Part shown: piece by piece, positions 35,891 through 46,273 of the stretch
Numbering within the stretch: the first letter of the stretch is position 1
Layout: each line of letters begins with the position of its first letter
Assembly: GCF_018413465.1 (NCBI RefSeq)
Contig: NZ_JAHCDK010000009.1
Coordinates: 62,001 to 126,000 of the forward strand
Length of the DNA stretch: 64,000 nucleotides
Direction of reading: 5' to 3'
DNA from: Flavobacterium sp. CYK-55
Lineage (GTDB): Bacteria; Bacteroidota; Bacteroidia; Flavobacteriales; Flavobacteriaceae
Translations under genes and position numbers: made by a program
Notes under the pieces: generated by a model
What the model was told of the DNA's origin: nothing
The model's database searches: none
Seen by the model: the letters and a program-made list of their open reading frames with translations, nothing else

Positions 35891-35959
35891 GGAAGCGGCA
35901 TCCTTTTTTGAGAGGAACGAACAAAAAAGATAAAGCGCACAGCAGGTTCCCGGCTTCTA
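35876..35959 (+). repeat. Family B element, copy B4
   Basis: CTCCTAGCCCTGATGGAAGC, core GCATCCTTTTTTGAGAGG ... ACAAAAAAGATAAAGC, right end AGCAGGTTCCCGGCTTCT; ends 12 nt before the stop codon of the next gene (minus strand). Confidence 0.65.
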
Positions 35960-35971
35960 AAAATGAATCAC

Positions 35972-36412
35972 CTATTTTCTTCTGGTGTCAATAATATACA
36001 CAATCTTCCAGCGGTCTTTTTCTTTAAACAACGTAAAAGCATTCACGCCTTTGTGGCTGAGTTTGCCGTTTAAGTAGAATTCATAAGGTGTCCAAGCGTG
36101 GCCCATAGAGCCGTCAACCTGTATGGTATAACCCAAAATTTGCTCGTTGTATTTAAGTGTCTGAGGCATTGAGGCAATGGAGCGGTAAAAAAATTGTTGC
36201 GGTTCTTCGGTCAGTTTGTTGCCGTTGGCGTTTTCTTCAATGGATTGCAAAATCAACTTATCGGCACAAACCTGATGCAACAAAACAGTATCGCGGTGGT
36301 GAAAACCCTCAAAAAAAGTCTCGATGGTGTTGCGAATTTCTTGTTTGTCAAAATCTTGTGCGTTGACTTGTAGTGCGCCCATGAGTAAAACTGCGAATAA
36401 TATCTTTTTCAT
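35972..36412 (-). CDS. Secreted NTF2-like (SnoaL/DUF4440-type) protein
   Basis: 146 aa. Signal peptide 1-18 (ends QVNAQ). The mature part is a small NTF2-like alpha+beta cone: EIRNTIETFFEGFHHRDTVLL, KLILQSIEENANGNKLTEEP, GSMGHAWTPYEFYLNGKLSHKGVNAFTLFKEKDRWKIVYIIDTRRK. The last three strands match nuclear transport factor 2-like proteins of the polyketide-cyclase/SnoaL kind. Catalytic role unknown. A TATCTTTG box lies 22 nt upstream. Confidence 0.82.
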   Translation of the reverse strand: MKKILFAVLLMGALQVNAQDFDKQEIRNTIETFFEGFHHRDTVLLHQVCADKLILQSIEENANGNKLTEEPQQFFYRSIASMPQTLKYNEQILGYTIQVDGSMGHAWTPYEFYLNGKLSHKGVNAFTLFKEKDRWKIVYIIDTRRK

Positions 36413-36433
36413 AACAACTCAATTGAATAAAGA

Positions 36434-36441
36434 CAAAGATA
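36434..36441 (-). promoter_or_regulatory. -7 box of the NTF2-like gene
   Basis: Minus-strand TATCTTTG, a full TAnnTTTG match, 22 nt before the ATG at 36412; divergent from panB. Confidence 0.5.
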
Positions 36442-36507
36442 AAAAAACAAGCTCCGGTTAACTACCGTATGATTTTATTACTTTTACATCCACTAAAATC
36501 GCAAAGT

Positions 36508-37326
36508 ATGTCAGTTGCCAAAAAAGATTACAAAAGAATCACGACCAAATCGCTGATTGAAATGAAAGAAAACGGCGAGAAAATCTCGATGCTCACCGCT
36601 TATGATTTCACCATGGCCCATATTGTAGATGTGGCCGGAGTTGATGTGATTCTTGTGGGCGATTCTGCGAGCAACGTTATGGCTGGGCATGAAACCACTT
36701 TGCCTATTACGCTCGACCAGATGATTTACCACGCATCGAGTGTGATTCGTGGAGTTCAAAGAGCACTCGTGGTGGTTGATTTGCCTTTTGGTAGTTATCA
36801 ATCAGATTCTAAAGAAGCGCTGCGTTCGGCCATCAGAATCATGAAAGAAAGCGGTGCGCATGCCGTGAAAATGGAAGGTGGTGCCGAAATCAAAGACAGC
36901 ATCAAAAAAATCCTCAATGCCGGAATTCCGGTGATGGGGCATTTGGGTTTGACCCCGCAATCGATTTACAAATTCGGAACTTATACCGTACGTGCCAAAG
37001 AAGAAGCCGAAGCCGAACAACTCATGGAAGATGCTAAATTGCTCGAGAGTTTGGGTTGTTTTGCCATTGTACTTGAGAAAATTCCGGCACATTTGGCCGA
37101 AAAAGTAGCCCAAAGCATCTCGATTCCGGTGATTGGCATTGGAGCCGGTGGCGGTGTAGATGGTCAGGTTTTGGTGATTCACGATATGCTGGGTATGAAC
37201 AACGAATTTAGTCCGCGCTTTTTGCGCCGTTACCTCAATTTATATGAGCAAATGACCGGCGCGATTGGGCAATATGTAGCTGATGTAAAGGCGAAAGATT
37301 TTCCGAACGAGAAAGAGCAATACTAA
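36508..37326 (+). CDS. panB: 3-methyl-2-oxobutanoate hydroxymethyltransferase
   Basis: 272 aa started at [16 protein letters not shown] (36508). Forms ketopantoate from alpha-ketoisovalerate and methylene-THF in pantothenate synthesis. Conserved motifs [42 protein letters not shown] (Mg-binding Asp), [46 protein letters not shown] and [20 protein letters not shown] are intact. Not clustered with other pan genes here. Confidence 0.96.
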   Translation: MSVAKKDYKRITTKSLIEMKENGEKISMLTAYDFTMAHIVDVAGVDVILVGDSASNVMAGHETTLPITLDQMIYHASSVIRGVQRALVVVDLPFGSYQSDSKEALRSAIRIMKESGAHAVKMEGGAEIKDSIKKILNAGIPVMGHLGLTPQSIYKFGTYTVRAKEEAEAEQLMEDAKLLESLGCFAIVLEKIPAHLAEKVAQSISIPVIGIGAGGGVDGQVLVIHDMLGMNNEFSPRFLRRYLNLYEQMTGAIGQYVADVKAKDFPNEKEQY

Positions 37327-37387
37327 GACTGTAAGACTGTAAGATTATAAGACCAATTAAAATTGTATTCGCCTAAAATTTATTTAT

Positions 37388-37739
37388 ATGCACAAATTCA
37401 AGCAATTAGAGATTTGGAAACAAAGTAGAGAGTTCTGTACTCAAATTTATAAATTGACAAGTGTTTTTCCTCATGAAGAAAAATTTGGTTTGGTCAATCA
37501 GTTGAGGAGAGCTGCTGTATCAATTCCTTCAAATATAGCAGAAGGTTCATCTAGAAAATCCAAAAAAAGACTTTAGTAGATTTATAGAAATTGCGATAGG
37601 TTCTGCTTATGAAATTGAAACACAATTACTCATCTCATCAGATCTTGAGTTTATCAATTCTGAATGTCTAGATTCGTAAGTAATCAAAATTGATATACTC
37701 ACAAAAATGATGTATAATTTTCAACTCACACTTAAATAA
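37388..37739 (+). pseudogene. Four-helix-bundle protein (23S rRNA IVS type), broken
   Basis: The frame [19 protein letters not shown] ... [20 protein letters not shown] matches four-helix-bundle proteins of ~115-120 aa, but a 7-A run at 37562-37568 shifts the frame and gives a stop after 62 codons. Reading on after removal of one A gives [20 protein letters not shown] ... NSECLDS, then an in-frame TAA at 37677-37679, then IDILTKMMYNFQLTLK and a proper stop at 37737. Two independent lesions argue for a true pseudogene and not a single sequencing error. Confidence 0.8.
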
Positions 37740-37797
37740 CTTAATAAAATCAAATCATCTTATAATCTCAAAATCCTACAGTCCTAAAATCTCAAAA
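37738..37797 (+). repeat. Family E intergenic low-complexity repeat
   Basis: CATCTTATAATCTCAAAATC and CTACAGTCCTAAAATCTC; related strings (ACTGTAAGATTTTAAGATT type) are at 22.79, 29.26 and 37.32 kb. It runs up to the start codon of the next gene. Confidence 0.5.
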
Positions 37798-38490
37798 TTG
37801 AAAATACTTTCTACAAAAGACAACCTCCAAATTCTCCACGAAGACAACCACATCATTGTCATCAATAAACGCGTAGGCGATATTGTACAAGGTGATCAAA
37901 CCGGCGATAAGCCACTGTCTGAAATTGTCAAAGAATACATCAAAGACAAATACAACAAACCCGGCGAAGTTTTTTTGGGTGTGGTGCACAGATTAGATAG
38001 GCCAACCAGCGGCATCGTTGTCTTTGCCCGAACCAGCAAGGCACTCACCAGGCTCAATGAAATGTTTAGTCAGCGGGAAACCCAAAAAACCTATTGGGCC
38101 GTGGTCAAAAATGCGCCGCCCAAAACCCAAGATTCGCTTGTTCACTTTTTAACCAGAAACCCTAAGAACAACACATCAAAAGCACACATAAAAGAAGTTC
38201 CCGGCAGTAAAAAAGCGCATCTTGATTACAAAATCATTCGGCAACTTGATTCATATTTTGTACTCGAAATTCAACTGCACACCGGCCGTCACCACCAAAT
38301 CAGAGCACAACTCGCAGCGATTGGTTGCCCCATTAAAGGTGATTTGAAATACGGCTTTGACCGCAGCAATCCAGATGGCGGAATTCATTTGCACGCGCGT
38401 CAACTCATTCTGACTCACCCGGTTTCTAAAGTTGAGTTTACCCTCAAAGCCACTCCGCCAAATAATCCGGTGTGGGATGCAGTTAGTTAG
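37798..38490 (+). CDS. RluA-family pseudouridine synthase
   Basis: 230 aa without an S4 domain. Catalytic motif HRLDRPTSGIVVFARTSKALTRLNE with the active Asp, plus HTGRHHQIRAQLAAIGCPIKGDLKYG and IHLHARQLILTHPVS. Modifies an rRNA or tRNA uridine; target not predictable. The start is a TTG codon (37798): family members usually begin MK(I)LSTKDNLQILHEDNHI, and no ATG or GTG exists nearby, so the rare TTG start is used. Confidence 0.9.
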   Translation: MKILSTKDNLQILHEDNHIIVINKRVGDIVQGDQTGDKPLSEIVKEYIKDKYNKPGEVFLGVVHRLDRPTSGIVVFARTSKALTRLNEMFSQRETQKTYWAVVKNAPPKTQDSLVHFLTRNPKNNTSKAHIKEVPGSKKAHLDYKIIRQLDSYFVLEIQLHTGRHHQIRAQLAAIGCPIKGDLKYGFDRSNPDGGIHLHARQLILTHPVSKVEFTLKATPPNNPVWDAVS

Positions 38491-38561
38491 CATAAAATTG
38501 TATATTTACCCGAGTGCGAACCCAAACAGCACTAATATCTACTAACCAAACAAATAAAACT

Positions 38562-39929
38562 ATGAAAAAATGGCTTTTTCCTATCTTGTTGGCACTGCCT
38601 GTACTTGGTTTATCACAAGAACACTTCATTGGCATAAGCACTTCAAACAGAACCGGTATACTCAATACCAACCTCAACCCAGCCGAGCTGGTCAATTTGT
38701 CTAAAAAATACGAAGTCAACATCAACGGACTCAGTGTGAATGTATCCAACAATATCATCAGCATGAGTGATTTGAATTCTGATACTGATTTTGAAGACAT
38801 GATTTTCAAAAGCGGAAAATCAGTCAACATGAATATTGATGCCGAAATTCTCTTTCCGGGTTTTGCCATGAAATGGAACAAATGGGGCTTTGGTTTATCT
38901 ACCAAAGGCAATGTAAAATTTGTATTGGTTGATGTGGATCCGAATTTAGGACAGGCCTTATTTAATACGAGCGATATTACCCAAACCGGTACAGCGCTGA
39001 TCAACAACAAAAACAACCAACGCTTCAATGGAATTTCTTGGGGCGAAGTTGGTTTGTCGGCCGCACGCAATTTGTTTGAAAATGATCAACATCGCATTAG
39101 CGCCGGTTTGACTTTTAAAATATTGTTTCCGGGTTCATATTCAAATGCTGGTGTTGATGCCTTTAACGGGACTATTGTATCGCAATACGATGCTGCTAAT
39201 CCAAGCAACAGCAATGCCTATTTGACCGATACACAAGCAGCTCTAAATTTTGCTTATTCAGGAGATTTGTCCAATAGTTTTACCAACCAAAGTGATTATA
39301 CCAAATCTATTTTCGGCAAAATCGGTGGCGTCGGAACTGACATCGGGTTCAATTATCAATGGAAAGACCCGAACAATGCCAAGAAATATAAAATCAATGC
39401 TGGTTTAGCATTCAAAAATATGGGCAGTATGTCGTTTAGCGATACTAAGAACGCTTCTAACTCATACAAACTCAATATTCCTCAGGGACAATTCCTAGAC
39501 TTGAATGATTTTAGCAATCTTGAGAGTTTGCGCGATGTTGAGCAGGTATTGATTAACAGTGGTTATTTGATTACCGAAAATAAGAACAATGATTTTAATG
39601 TAAAACTCCCGGCAACTTTTTCAATCTACAGTGATTTCAAGGTATACGGAAAATTCTTTGTTACCGGACATTTACAACAAAAAATGAGCAACAATGAAGG
39701 CAACAATCAAGTAACGGCGCAAAACAACTTCAGCATCATTCCAAGAATCTGTTGGAATTATTTTGAAACTTTTATCCCGTATTCACAAAATGAAGTTTCG
39801 GGCAGCAACTTCGGGTTTGGCTTTAGAGTTGGCGGATTTTATTTGGCTTCATCATCGCTCATTACAGCTTTGAGCAACGATGCTAAGCAGTTTGATTTGA
39901 ACTTTGGTTTCCGTTGGGGATTCTTGTAA
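38562..39929 (+). CDS. Outer-membrane beta-barrel protein, DUF5723-like
   Basis: 455 aa with start MKKWLFPILLALPVLGLSQ (signal peptide 1-18) followed by EHFIGISTSNRTGILNTNLNPAELVNLSKKYEVNINGL, a block recalled from the DUF5723 family. The body has many amphipathic strands separated by Asn-rich loops and ends FDLNFGFRWGFL with a terminal aromatic residue pattern fit for barrel insertion. Resembles FadL-like or PorV-like barrels. Function unknown. Confidence 0.8.
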   Translation: MKKWLFPILLALPVLGLSQEHFIGISTSNRTGILNTNLNPAELVNLSKKYEVNINGLSVNVSNNIISMSDLNSDTDFEDMIFKSGKSVNMNIDAEILFPGFAMKWNKWGFGLSTKGNVKFVLVDVDPNLGQALFNTSDITQTGTALINNKNNQRFNGISWGEVGLSAARNLFENDQHRISAGLTFKILFPGSYSNAGVDAFNGTIVSQYDAANPSNSNAYLTDTQAALNFAYSGDLSNSFTNQSDYTKSIFGKIGGVGTDIGFNYQWKDPNNAKKYKINAGLAFKNMGSMSFSDTKNASNSYKLNIPQGQFLDLNDFSNLESLRDVEQVLINSGYLITENKNNDFNVKLPATFSIYSDFKVYGKFFVTGHLQQKMSNNEGNNQVTAQNNFSIIPRICWNYFETFIPYSQNEVSGSNFGFGFRVGGFYLASSSLITALSNDAKQFDLNFGFRWGFL

Positions 39930-39939
39930 AACATACAGA

Positions 39940-41262
39940 ATGACTTGGGAGATAGCCCAGAGAAAACGAGTGTTAAAAAAGCTTTCAGATGAAATTTCTA
40001 CATCTGAAAAAGCGATTATTGAAGCACTTCAAAAAGATTTTAAAAAACCAGGCTTTGAAACAGTACTCACTGAAATTTCAGTTGTTCAATCTGAAATCAG
40101 AACTGTTATTAGTCAACTTGATAGCTGGGCTAAACCCCGAAAAGTATGGCCTTCACTATTGAATTTCCCTTCGACCGACCAAATCATTTACGAGCCATAC
40201 GGAAAAGTTTTAATTATTTCACCTTGGAATTATCCGTTTCAATTGGCGATGGTTCCGCTTGTATCAGCCATTGCTGCCGGAAATCAAGTAGTTTTAAAAC
40301 CTTCAGAACTCAGCCCAAATACATCCGGCCTGTTGCATAAAATCATTTCTGGCATTTTTACTTCTGAGCAAGCTCAAGTTGTTTTGGGCGATGCAAATGT
40401 TGGTCAAGAATTGCTGAATCAAAAATGGGATTATATCTTTTTTACCGGAAGCACGCGTGTAGGGCATTTGGTGGCACAAGCTGCCGCTAAAAATATTACA
40501 CCGACAACTTTAGAACTCGGCGGAAAAAATCCTTGTATCGTGGATGCTTCAGCATCACTTGTGGTGTCTGCCAAACGAATTGTCTGGGGGAAATTCATCA
40601 ACGCTGGACAAACGTGTTTGGCTCCAGATTATCTGTTGGTACACGAATCAGTTTTTGATACTTTCTTGGTGTTGCTTCAAAAAGAAATCACCAAAGCTTA
40701 TGGCAAAAACCCGCAAGAATCCAGAGATTTTTGTCGGATCATCAACAGAAAACATTGGGACAGGCTGATTAGTTTATTACAAAATGCCGAAATTGTTTAT
40801 GGCGGACAATCAGATAGTGACGATTTGTTCCTAGCTCCTACTTTATTAGCACAACCAAATCAAAATAGCCCGCTCATGCAGGAAGAAATTTTTGGTCCGA
40901 TTTTGCCAATCATAAAATATGAGAGCGCTGAAAAACTTGATTTTTATCTAACAAAACACACAAAACCCTTGGCGCTGTATGTTTTTACAACAGATAAAAG
41001 TTTTAGTCAATCTATCCTCAACAAATATTCATTTGGCGGTGGTTGTATCAACGATACACTGATTCATTTTGCCAATACAAAACTTCCGTTCGGCGGCATT
41101 GGACCATCGGGCATGGGCGCCTATCATGGGCGTTGGGGTTTTGAAACTTTTTCGCATAAAAAACCCATCGTCAAAAAAGCCACTTGGTTAGACATTCCGA
41201 TTCGGTATGCGCCTTATCCGGAGAACTTTAACTGGATAAAAAAATTACTCAAGCATTTGTAA
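39940..41262 (+). CDS. Aldehyde dehydrogenase (class 3-like, short)
   Basis: 440 aa started at MTWEIAQRKRVLKKLSDEI, 10 nt after the previous stop. Oxidises aldehydes to acids with NAD(P). Motifs: PWNYPFQLAMVPLVSAIAAGN, KPSELSPNTSGLL, FFTGSTRVG, catalytic Glu in LELGGKNPC, catalytic Cys in NAGQTCLAPDYLL, and EEIFGPILPII. The short N-terminus and C-terminal KKATWLDIPIRYAPYPEN are class 3/coniferyl-aldehyde type. The substrate is probably a fatty or aromatic aldehyde. Confidence 0.93.
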   Translation: MTWEIAQRKRVLKKLSDEISTSEKAIIEALQKDFKKPGFETVLTEISVVQSEIRTVISQLDSWAKPRKVWPSLLNFPSTDQIIYEPYGKVLIISPWNYPFQLAMVPLVSAIAAGNQVVLKPSELSPNTSGLLHKIISGIFTSEQAQVVLGDANVGQELLNQKWDYIFFTGSTRVGHLVAQAAAKNITPTTLELGGKNPCIVDASASLVVSAKRIVWGKFINAGQTCLAPDYLLVHESVFDTFLVLLQKEITKAYGKNPQESRDFCRIINRKHWDRLISLLQNAEIVYGGQSDSDDLFLAPTLLAQPNQNSPLMQEEIFGPILPIIKYESAEKLDFYLTKHTKPLALYVFTTDKSFSQSILNKYSFGGGCINDTLIHFANTKLPFGGIGPSGMGAYHGRWGFETFSHKKPIVKKATWLDIPIRYAPYPENFNWIKKLLKHL

Positions 41263-41306
41263 ACCCAACAAATTAATTGTAAAATTGATTTTAAATAATT
41301 TGAATT

Positions 41307-42098
41307 ATGTACATAGCCAAAAGAACCATTGAAGAATTAAAAGCCCAAGGTTATGAGCTTGATTTCAGCTCGGTATTTAACAAATCGCTCGAAAATTTTA
41401 AAAAAACGGCCTTGACATCAGGAATCGGACTCTTACTAATTAGTTTGCTTCTGGTAGTTTTTTTTGGGGTTATAATTTTTGCGGTAATTGGCATTAGTCT
41501 ATTTACTGACAAAGCTAAAAATCCAATAGAAATTCAAAACCTTGACCTAATTGGACTTGCAATTTATTGGATGGCATTGACTACTTTTTCGGCCTTTTTT
41601 TATCCACTATCAGCTGGTTTTTTGAAAATGGCCCAAGATGCGTCAAAAGACGATTCATTGAGTTTAAGTACTGTTTTTTCATTTTATTTTCACAAAAAAA
41701 CAGGTTCAATTATGATGGCTGGCGCTTTAATTTCAGGGGTTTCAAATTTTATATCTACTGCCTTGACTTTTGCCCACTGGAATTTCATCGGAATTATTGT
41801 GAGTTTTTTCATTTCGGCCATTACACTTTTGACCATTCCGATTATTATTTTTGACAACAAACCTGCTGTTGAAGCTATTGAGGCCAGCATACAAATTGTT
41901 GCAAAACAATTCTTAATCATTTTTGCATTGATGATAATTGCAGGCATATTTAGTATACTGGGTATTTTTGGGCTATGCATTGGTATATTTTTTACACTTC
42001 CGTTTTTATACTCATTTCACTACACTCTATATGCTGAAATCATAGGCGACCCAATTGAACTTGAAGAAGTAGTTCAAAATGATGGGATTGACCTGTGA
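41307..42098 (+). CDS. Multipass membrane protein of unknown function
   Basis: 263 aa with about six hydrophobic segments (LTSGIGLLLISLLLVVFFGVIIFAVIG, LIGLAIYWMALTTFSAFFY, SIMMAGALISGVSNFISTAL, FIGIIVSFFISAITLLTIPIIIF, FLIIFALMIIAGIFSILGIFGLCIGIFF). The order resembles DUF975 or glycerophosphodiesterase membrane-domain-like proteins. The N-terminus is cytoplasmic (RTIEELKAQGYELDFSSVFNKSLENFKKTA). Function unknown. Confidence 0.75.
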   Translation: MYIAKRTIEELKAQGYELDFSSVFNKSLENFKKTALTSGIGLLLISLLLVVFFGVIIFAVIGISLFTDKAKNPIEIQNLDLIGLAIYWMALTTFSAFFYPLSAGFLKMAQDASKDDSLSLSTVFSFYFHKKTGSIMMAGALISGVSNFISTALTFAHWNFIGIIVSFFISAITLLTIPIIIFDNKPAVEAIEASIQIVAKQFLIIFALMIIAGIFSILGIFGLCIGIFFTLPFLYSFHYTLYAEIIGDPIELEEVVQNDGIDL

Positions 42099-42206
42099 AT
42101 AAAATAGCTCAAAAAGGTTGATAAAATCCTGAGGAAACTGTTAATTTTTAGTACTTTTCTGAAGTATTTTTATTACGAAAACAACGCACTAACCTAATCT
42201 TGAGCT

Positions 42207-45200
42207 ATGCCGTTATTTAATTTTGATTTCGGGTTACCAACTGCATTTCAATTGGTTCAAATAACAGTAAAGTGTCTGCATCGTTGGTGGTTACTTCCCA
42301 AAAATATAGTTTGGGAAGATTACCTCGGATTTGACAAAAATTTTCTTTGGGTCATTGTTCCCATTTTGTGCGTTTTAATTTTGCTTTTGCTGTTCAACGT
42401 TTTTAAAATCAATCAAAGATTCCACAATAAAAACCTTGACAATTATCAAGAATTAGAGGCTTTTGATCAAGAATATCAGTTGTATTTTTTGTTCTTAGGG
42501 ATACTTTTACCCATTCTTGAAATTGTTTTTAAAATGTTTTTGATTAGACCAAATCATTTGCTGATCATTAATTGCTGTGTGGGTGTTTTTTCGTTAATAA
42601 TGTATATTTTGACCAAAAAGAACCCCTTTTTCAACCGAAATAACTACCTTTTTTTTATCCTATTTTTTGTTTCTTATTTTGCTTATATCGCCAAAAACAT
42701 CATCACCCTTGATTATGATATTATTACTGTAATTGCCTTTGTTATTGGTTTCTTTTTTTCGTTTCAGGTTTTAAAAAAAATCAAGTTATATTGTTTTTTT
42801 GTTGGCTCAATTGGGCTTTATTTATTGAGTTTATATTCATTTTCAAAAGTCCCGACAAGCTTGATTATAGTGTTGGCTGGTTTTTGTGTGGTGATATTAT
42901 TTATACACTACATTCAGTATATAAGCCAGCTTAACACGCAAGACAAGCTGAGATTTACCAGTGAAATTGTTCACAAAGGAAACACCCTGACCATTGCAAC
43001 CAACAAAATAGGTGAAGTTTCATTTTGCAGCGATTCTGTTGAAGAAATTTTGGGGTATAAATCTCATGAAATGCTTGGTTTTGGCTTTTGGACCTTGACC
43101 GAAGATCCCGACTTTGTTGGCGCTGATTACCACAATGATTATATTGACAATAGATTGCATGTGCGCAAACTCAAATGCAGAAACGGTCAATACAAATACA
43201 TTCAGTGGAAAGACAAAAAATTCAATGACAACCTAGTTATCGGTATTGGACAAGACATTACCGAGCAACTTATGGCCAAAGATCAATACGAAACTCTGGT
43301 TCAAACCGCTACAGATATCATCTTTGAAACTGATGCCAGAGGTTACTTTACTTTTGTCAATGAATTCTGTGAAAAAGCCTTAGGCTATCATGCCCGAGAG
43401 ATTATTGGCAAACATTACAGTCAGTTCATCCAAACGGATTACATCGAGATGGTCGTTGACTTTTTTATGAAAACCAATTTTGAGGTTGAAGGCCATAAAA
43501 CTGTTGAATTTCCGGCCATAAAAAAAAATAAAACCGAATTCTGGATTTCACAAAAAGTTAATGCCCGTAAAGATTCAACCGGAAAAATCATTGGTTATAC
43601 TGCCATTGCTCGAGATATTACACTACTTAAAAACATTGAACTAGAAAAAGTAAAACGCCAAGAAAAAATTGAACGATACAACCATTCTTTACAGAAGTTT
43701 ATGGTTCAAAGCTATTCTTCTCAAAAATCATTTGACGATGTTTTACGTGAATTACTTTTGGCAGCTTCTGAAACAGTTGGATTAGATCGCATTAGTTATT
43801 GGGATTACTTTCCTGAAAAAATCAAATGTGTTAATCTGTATGAAAAATCAAAAGACAAGTTTGAAAAAGGTTTCACCCTAAAGCGCAGCGATTATCCTGT
43901 TTACTTTGAAACCATCGAAAAAGAGTTACAAATCATTGCCGAAAACGTTTCAAAAAATCCAATTACGCAAGAACTCAATCAAAACTACAACGAAAAATAC
44001 CAAATCAAATCTTTGCTGGATACGCCCGTTTTTATTGATGGCCAATTGCGCGGAATACTCTGCTTTGAATCAACCAATGAACATATAAACTGGGACAACG
44101 AAGACATTGCTTATGCAAGAACTTTGTGTGATTTAATTGTTATTGGGTTAGAATCTCAACGAAGATTAGAAGTTGAGCGAAGATTGGCCTATAAAAGTGA
44201 ACTACTTTCGGCTATTGTGGTCTGTACAGAGAAATTTTTACAAAGTCGTAACCAACATGAAATCTTTGAAGAAACCTACCCGCTCATCGGAAAAGTAACC
44301 GGAGCTGATCATCTATATTATTACGAAAACGACCCAAAAACACAACTCATCAACCAAAAATACAAATGGGGACGCGAAGGCATACCGCTTCAAATAACAC
44401 CATTGCGCGCATTTACCCACGAACAAATTATTGAAATCACCAGTCAGGTCAAAAATCGTAAACCATTTAATTCGTTCACCCGAAAACTCAACGAAGGCTT
44501 TTTCAAGAAACTCCTAATTGATAATGAAATTAAATCGATTTTAATTTTACCGGTTTTTATCAAAGATGCTTTTCGAGGGTTTATTGGATTAGATGATTGT
44601 TCAAGAGAGCGCGATTGGTCAGATGATGAAATCAATATCTTACAGATGTTGGCCACCAATATTGCCACCTCAATTGAACGCAACGAAAATGAAATTGAGA
44701 TTCAGCAAAGCGAAGAAAAATTTAGGCTTTTGGCCAACAACATACCCGGAACGGTTTATTTGTCTCGCTTTGACGAGAAATGGTCGAAAATTTATCTTAA
44801 CGATGAAATTGAAAAACTAACCGGTTATCCAAAATCTAAGTTTTTAGACAATGAACTCTATTATATAGATATTGTTCATCCTGAAGATGTAGCGATTTTG
44901 GCCGAAACCGCGCGTGTAATGTTTAATGAACAGAAAAAAATTCATGTTACTTATCGCATCATCCACAAAGACGGGCATGCAGTTTGGGTTGAAGAATTCG
45001 GAGAACCTATTTTAAAAGACGGTGAGATTGAATTTATCGGTGGAATTTTCATTGACATTACAGAGCGTAAATTGGCCGAGAACATTCTCAAAGAAAAAGA
45101 AATTGCCGAAGCTGCCAACAAAGCCAAATCTGAGTTTTTGGCCAATATGAGTCATGAAATCAGAACACCACTCAATGGCATCATCGGATTTACAGATTTG

Positions 45201-46256
45201 CTCATGAATACCAAGCTTGAAGATATTCAAAAGCAATATATGACAACCATTAACCAGTCAGCCAATTTGCTGATGGAGGTAATCAGCAATATTCTTGATT
45301 TCTCAAAAATTGAATCGGGCAAACTTGAACTCAACATTGAAAAGTATAACCTAGTTGAATTGGCGCATCAAGTGGTTGAATTGGTGCAACACGAATCAAA
45401 CAATAAAAACTTAGAACTCAATTTAAGTATTGATTCTGAAGTTCCTGAACTGGTTAATATTGATTACATCAGGCTAAAACAAATTTTAGTCAACCTACTG
45501 AGCAACGCCATTAAATTTACAGAACAAGGCAGCATCAACTTCAATATCCAAACCCTAAAAATATCAAATCACAAAGCTTACTTACGACTAGCCGTAAAAG
45601 ACACCGGAATTGGTATTCACAAAGAAAATCAAGAAAAAATATTTGAAGCGTTTTCACAAGAAGATCTATCAACCACCAAAAAATTTGGAGGAACTGGTTT
45701 AGGATTATCGATCTCGAACCAATTGCTTGGCCTGATGGGCAGTCAATTGCAACTCATCAGTAACCAAGGACAGGGCAGCGAGTTCTTTTTTGAACTAGAG
45801 CTAGAAATTGCTCAAGACTCCGCTGATGTTAAAATCGCAATACCAACATTGCAAATTCCTGAGCAATCTACTGGTCCAATTGCAGCATCTGTAACAATAC
45901 TTATTGCCGAAGACAATAAAATCAATATGCTTTTGGCCAAAACACTCATCAGACAAATTTTGCATGAAGTAAACATCATCGAAGCCGAAAATGGTCAAGA
46001 AGCTGTAGAAAAATTCTCCAAAAACACCATTGATTTGGTCTTGATGGATGTACAAATGCCCGTGATGAACGGTTATGAGGCCACCCAAAAAATTCGAAAA
46101 ATTCAAAAAGAGCATACACCTATTATAGCTTTGACTGCCGGAACCGTAGTGGGTGAACGCGAACGATGTCTTGAAGCGGGCATGGATGATTATGCTTCAA
46201 AACCCATCATCAAAGACACCTTAGAAGCTTTGATAGCCCATTGGGTAAAAGTTTAA
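42207..46256 (+). CDS. Hybrid sensor histidine kinase with PAS and GAF domains
   Basis: 1349 aa. The N-terminal ~240 residues hold several transmembrane helices. Then: PAS (~255-350), PAS (~360-470), GAF (~508-650), GAF (~660-830), PAS (~835-955), HisKA with site His in [16 protein letters not shown] (~982), HATPase ([48 protein letters not shown]) and a receiver domain (~1230-1345) with Asp in [17 protein letters not shown] phosphorelay needs a separate HPt protein and output regulator, neither of which is adjacent. Signal unknown; PAS/GAF domains suggest redox, light or small-ligand input. Confidence 0.93.
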   Translation: MPLFNFDFGLPTAFQLVQITVKCLHRWWLLPKNIVWEDYLGFDKNFLWVIVPILCVLILLLLFNVFKINQRFHNKNLDNYQELEAFDQEYQLYFLFLGILLPILEIVFKMFLIRPNHLLIINCCVGVFSLIMYILTKKNPFFNRNNYLFFILFFVSYFAYIAKNIITLDYDIITVIAFVIGFFFSFQVLKKIKLYCFFVGSIGLYLLSLYSFSKVPTSLIIVLAGFCVVILFIHYIQYISQLNTQDKLRFTSEIVHKGNTLTIATNKIGEVSFCSDSVEEILGYKSHEMLGFGFWTLTEDPDFVGADYHNDYIDNRLHVRKLKCRNGQYKYIQWKDKKFNDNLVIGIGQDITEQLMAKDQYETLVQTATDIIFETDARGYFTFVNEFCEKALGYHAREIIGKHYSQFIQTDYIEMVVDFFMKTNFEVEGHKTVEFPAIKKNKTEFWISQKVNARKDSTGKIIGYTAIARDITLLKNIELEKVKRQEKIERYNHSLQKFMVQSYSSQKSFDDVLRELLLAASETVGLDRISYWDYFPEKIKCVNLYEKSKDKFEKGFTLKRSDYPVYFETIEKELQIIAENVSKNPITQELNQNYNEKYQIKSLLDTPVFIDGQLRGILCFESTNEHINWDNEDIAYARTLCDLIVIGLESQRRLEVERRLAYKSELLSAIVVCTEKFLQSRNQHEIFEETYPLIGKVTGADHLYYYENDPKTQLINQKYKWGREGIPLQITPLRAFTHEQIIEITSQVKNRKPFNSFTRKLNEGFFKKLLIDNEIKSILILPVFIKDAFRGFIGLDDCSRERDWSDDEINILQMLATNIATSIERNENEIEIQQSEEKFRLLANNIPGTVYLSRFDEKWSKIYLNDEIEKLTGYPKSKFLDNELYYIDIVHPEDVAILAETARVMFNEQKKIHVTYRIIHKDGHAVWVEEFGEPILKDGEIEFIGGIFIDITERKLAENILKEKEIAEAANKAKSEFLANMSHEIRTPLNGIIGFTDLLMNTKLEDIQKQYMTTINQSANLLMEVISNILDFSKIESGKLELNIEKYNLVELAHQVVELVQHESNNKNLELNLSIDSEVPELVNIDYIRLKQILVNLLSNAIKFTEQGSINFNIQTLKISNHKAYLRLAVKDTGIGIHKENQEKIFEAFSQEDLSTTKKFGGTGLGLSISNQLLGLMGSQLQLISNQGQGSEFFFELELEIAQDSADVKIAIPTLQIPEQSTGPIAASVTILIAEDNKINMLLAKTLIRQILHEVNIIEAENGQEAVEKFSKNTIDLVLMDVQMPVMNGYEATQKIRKIQKEHTPIIALTAGTVVGERERCLEAGMDDYASKPIIKDTLEALIAHWVKV

Positions 46257-46273
46257 TTCTAAAATTCAGTGAT

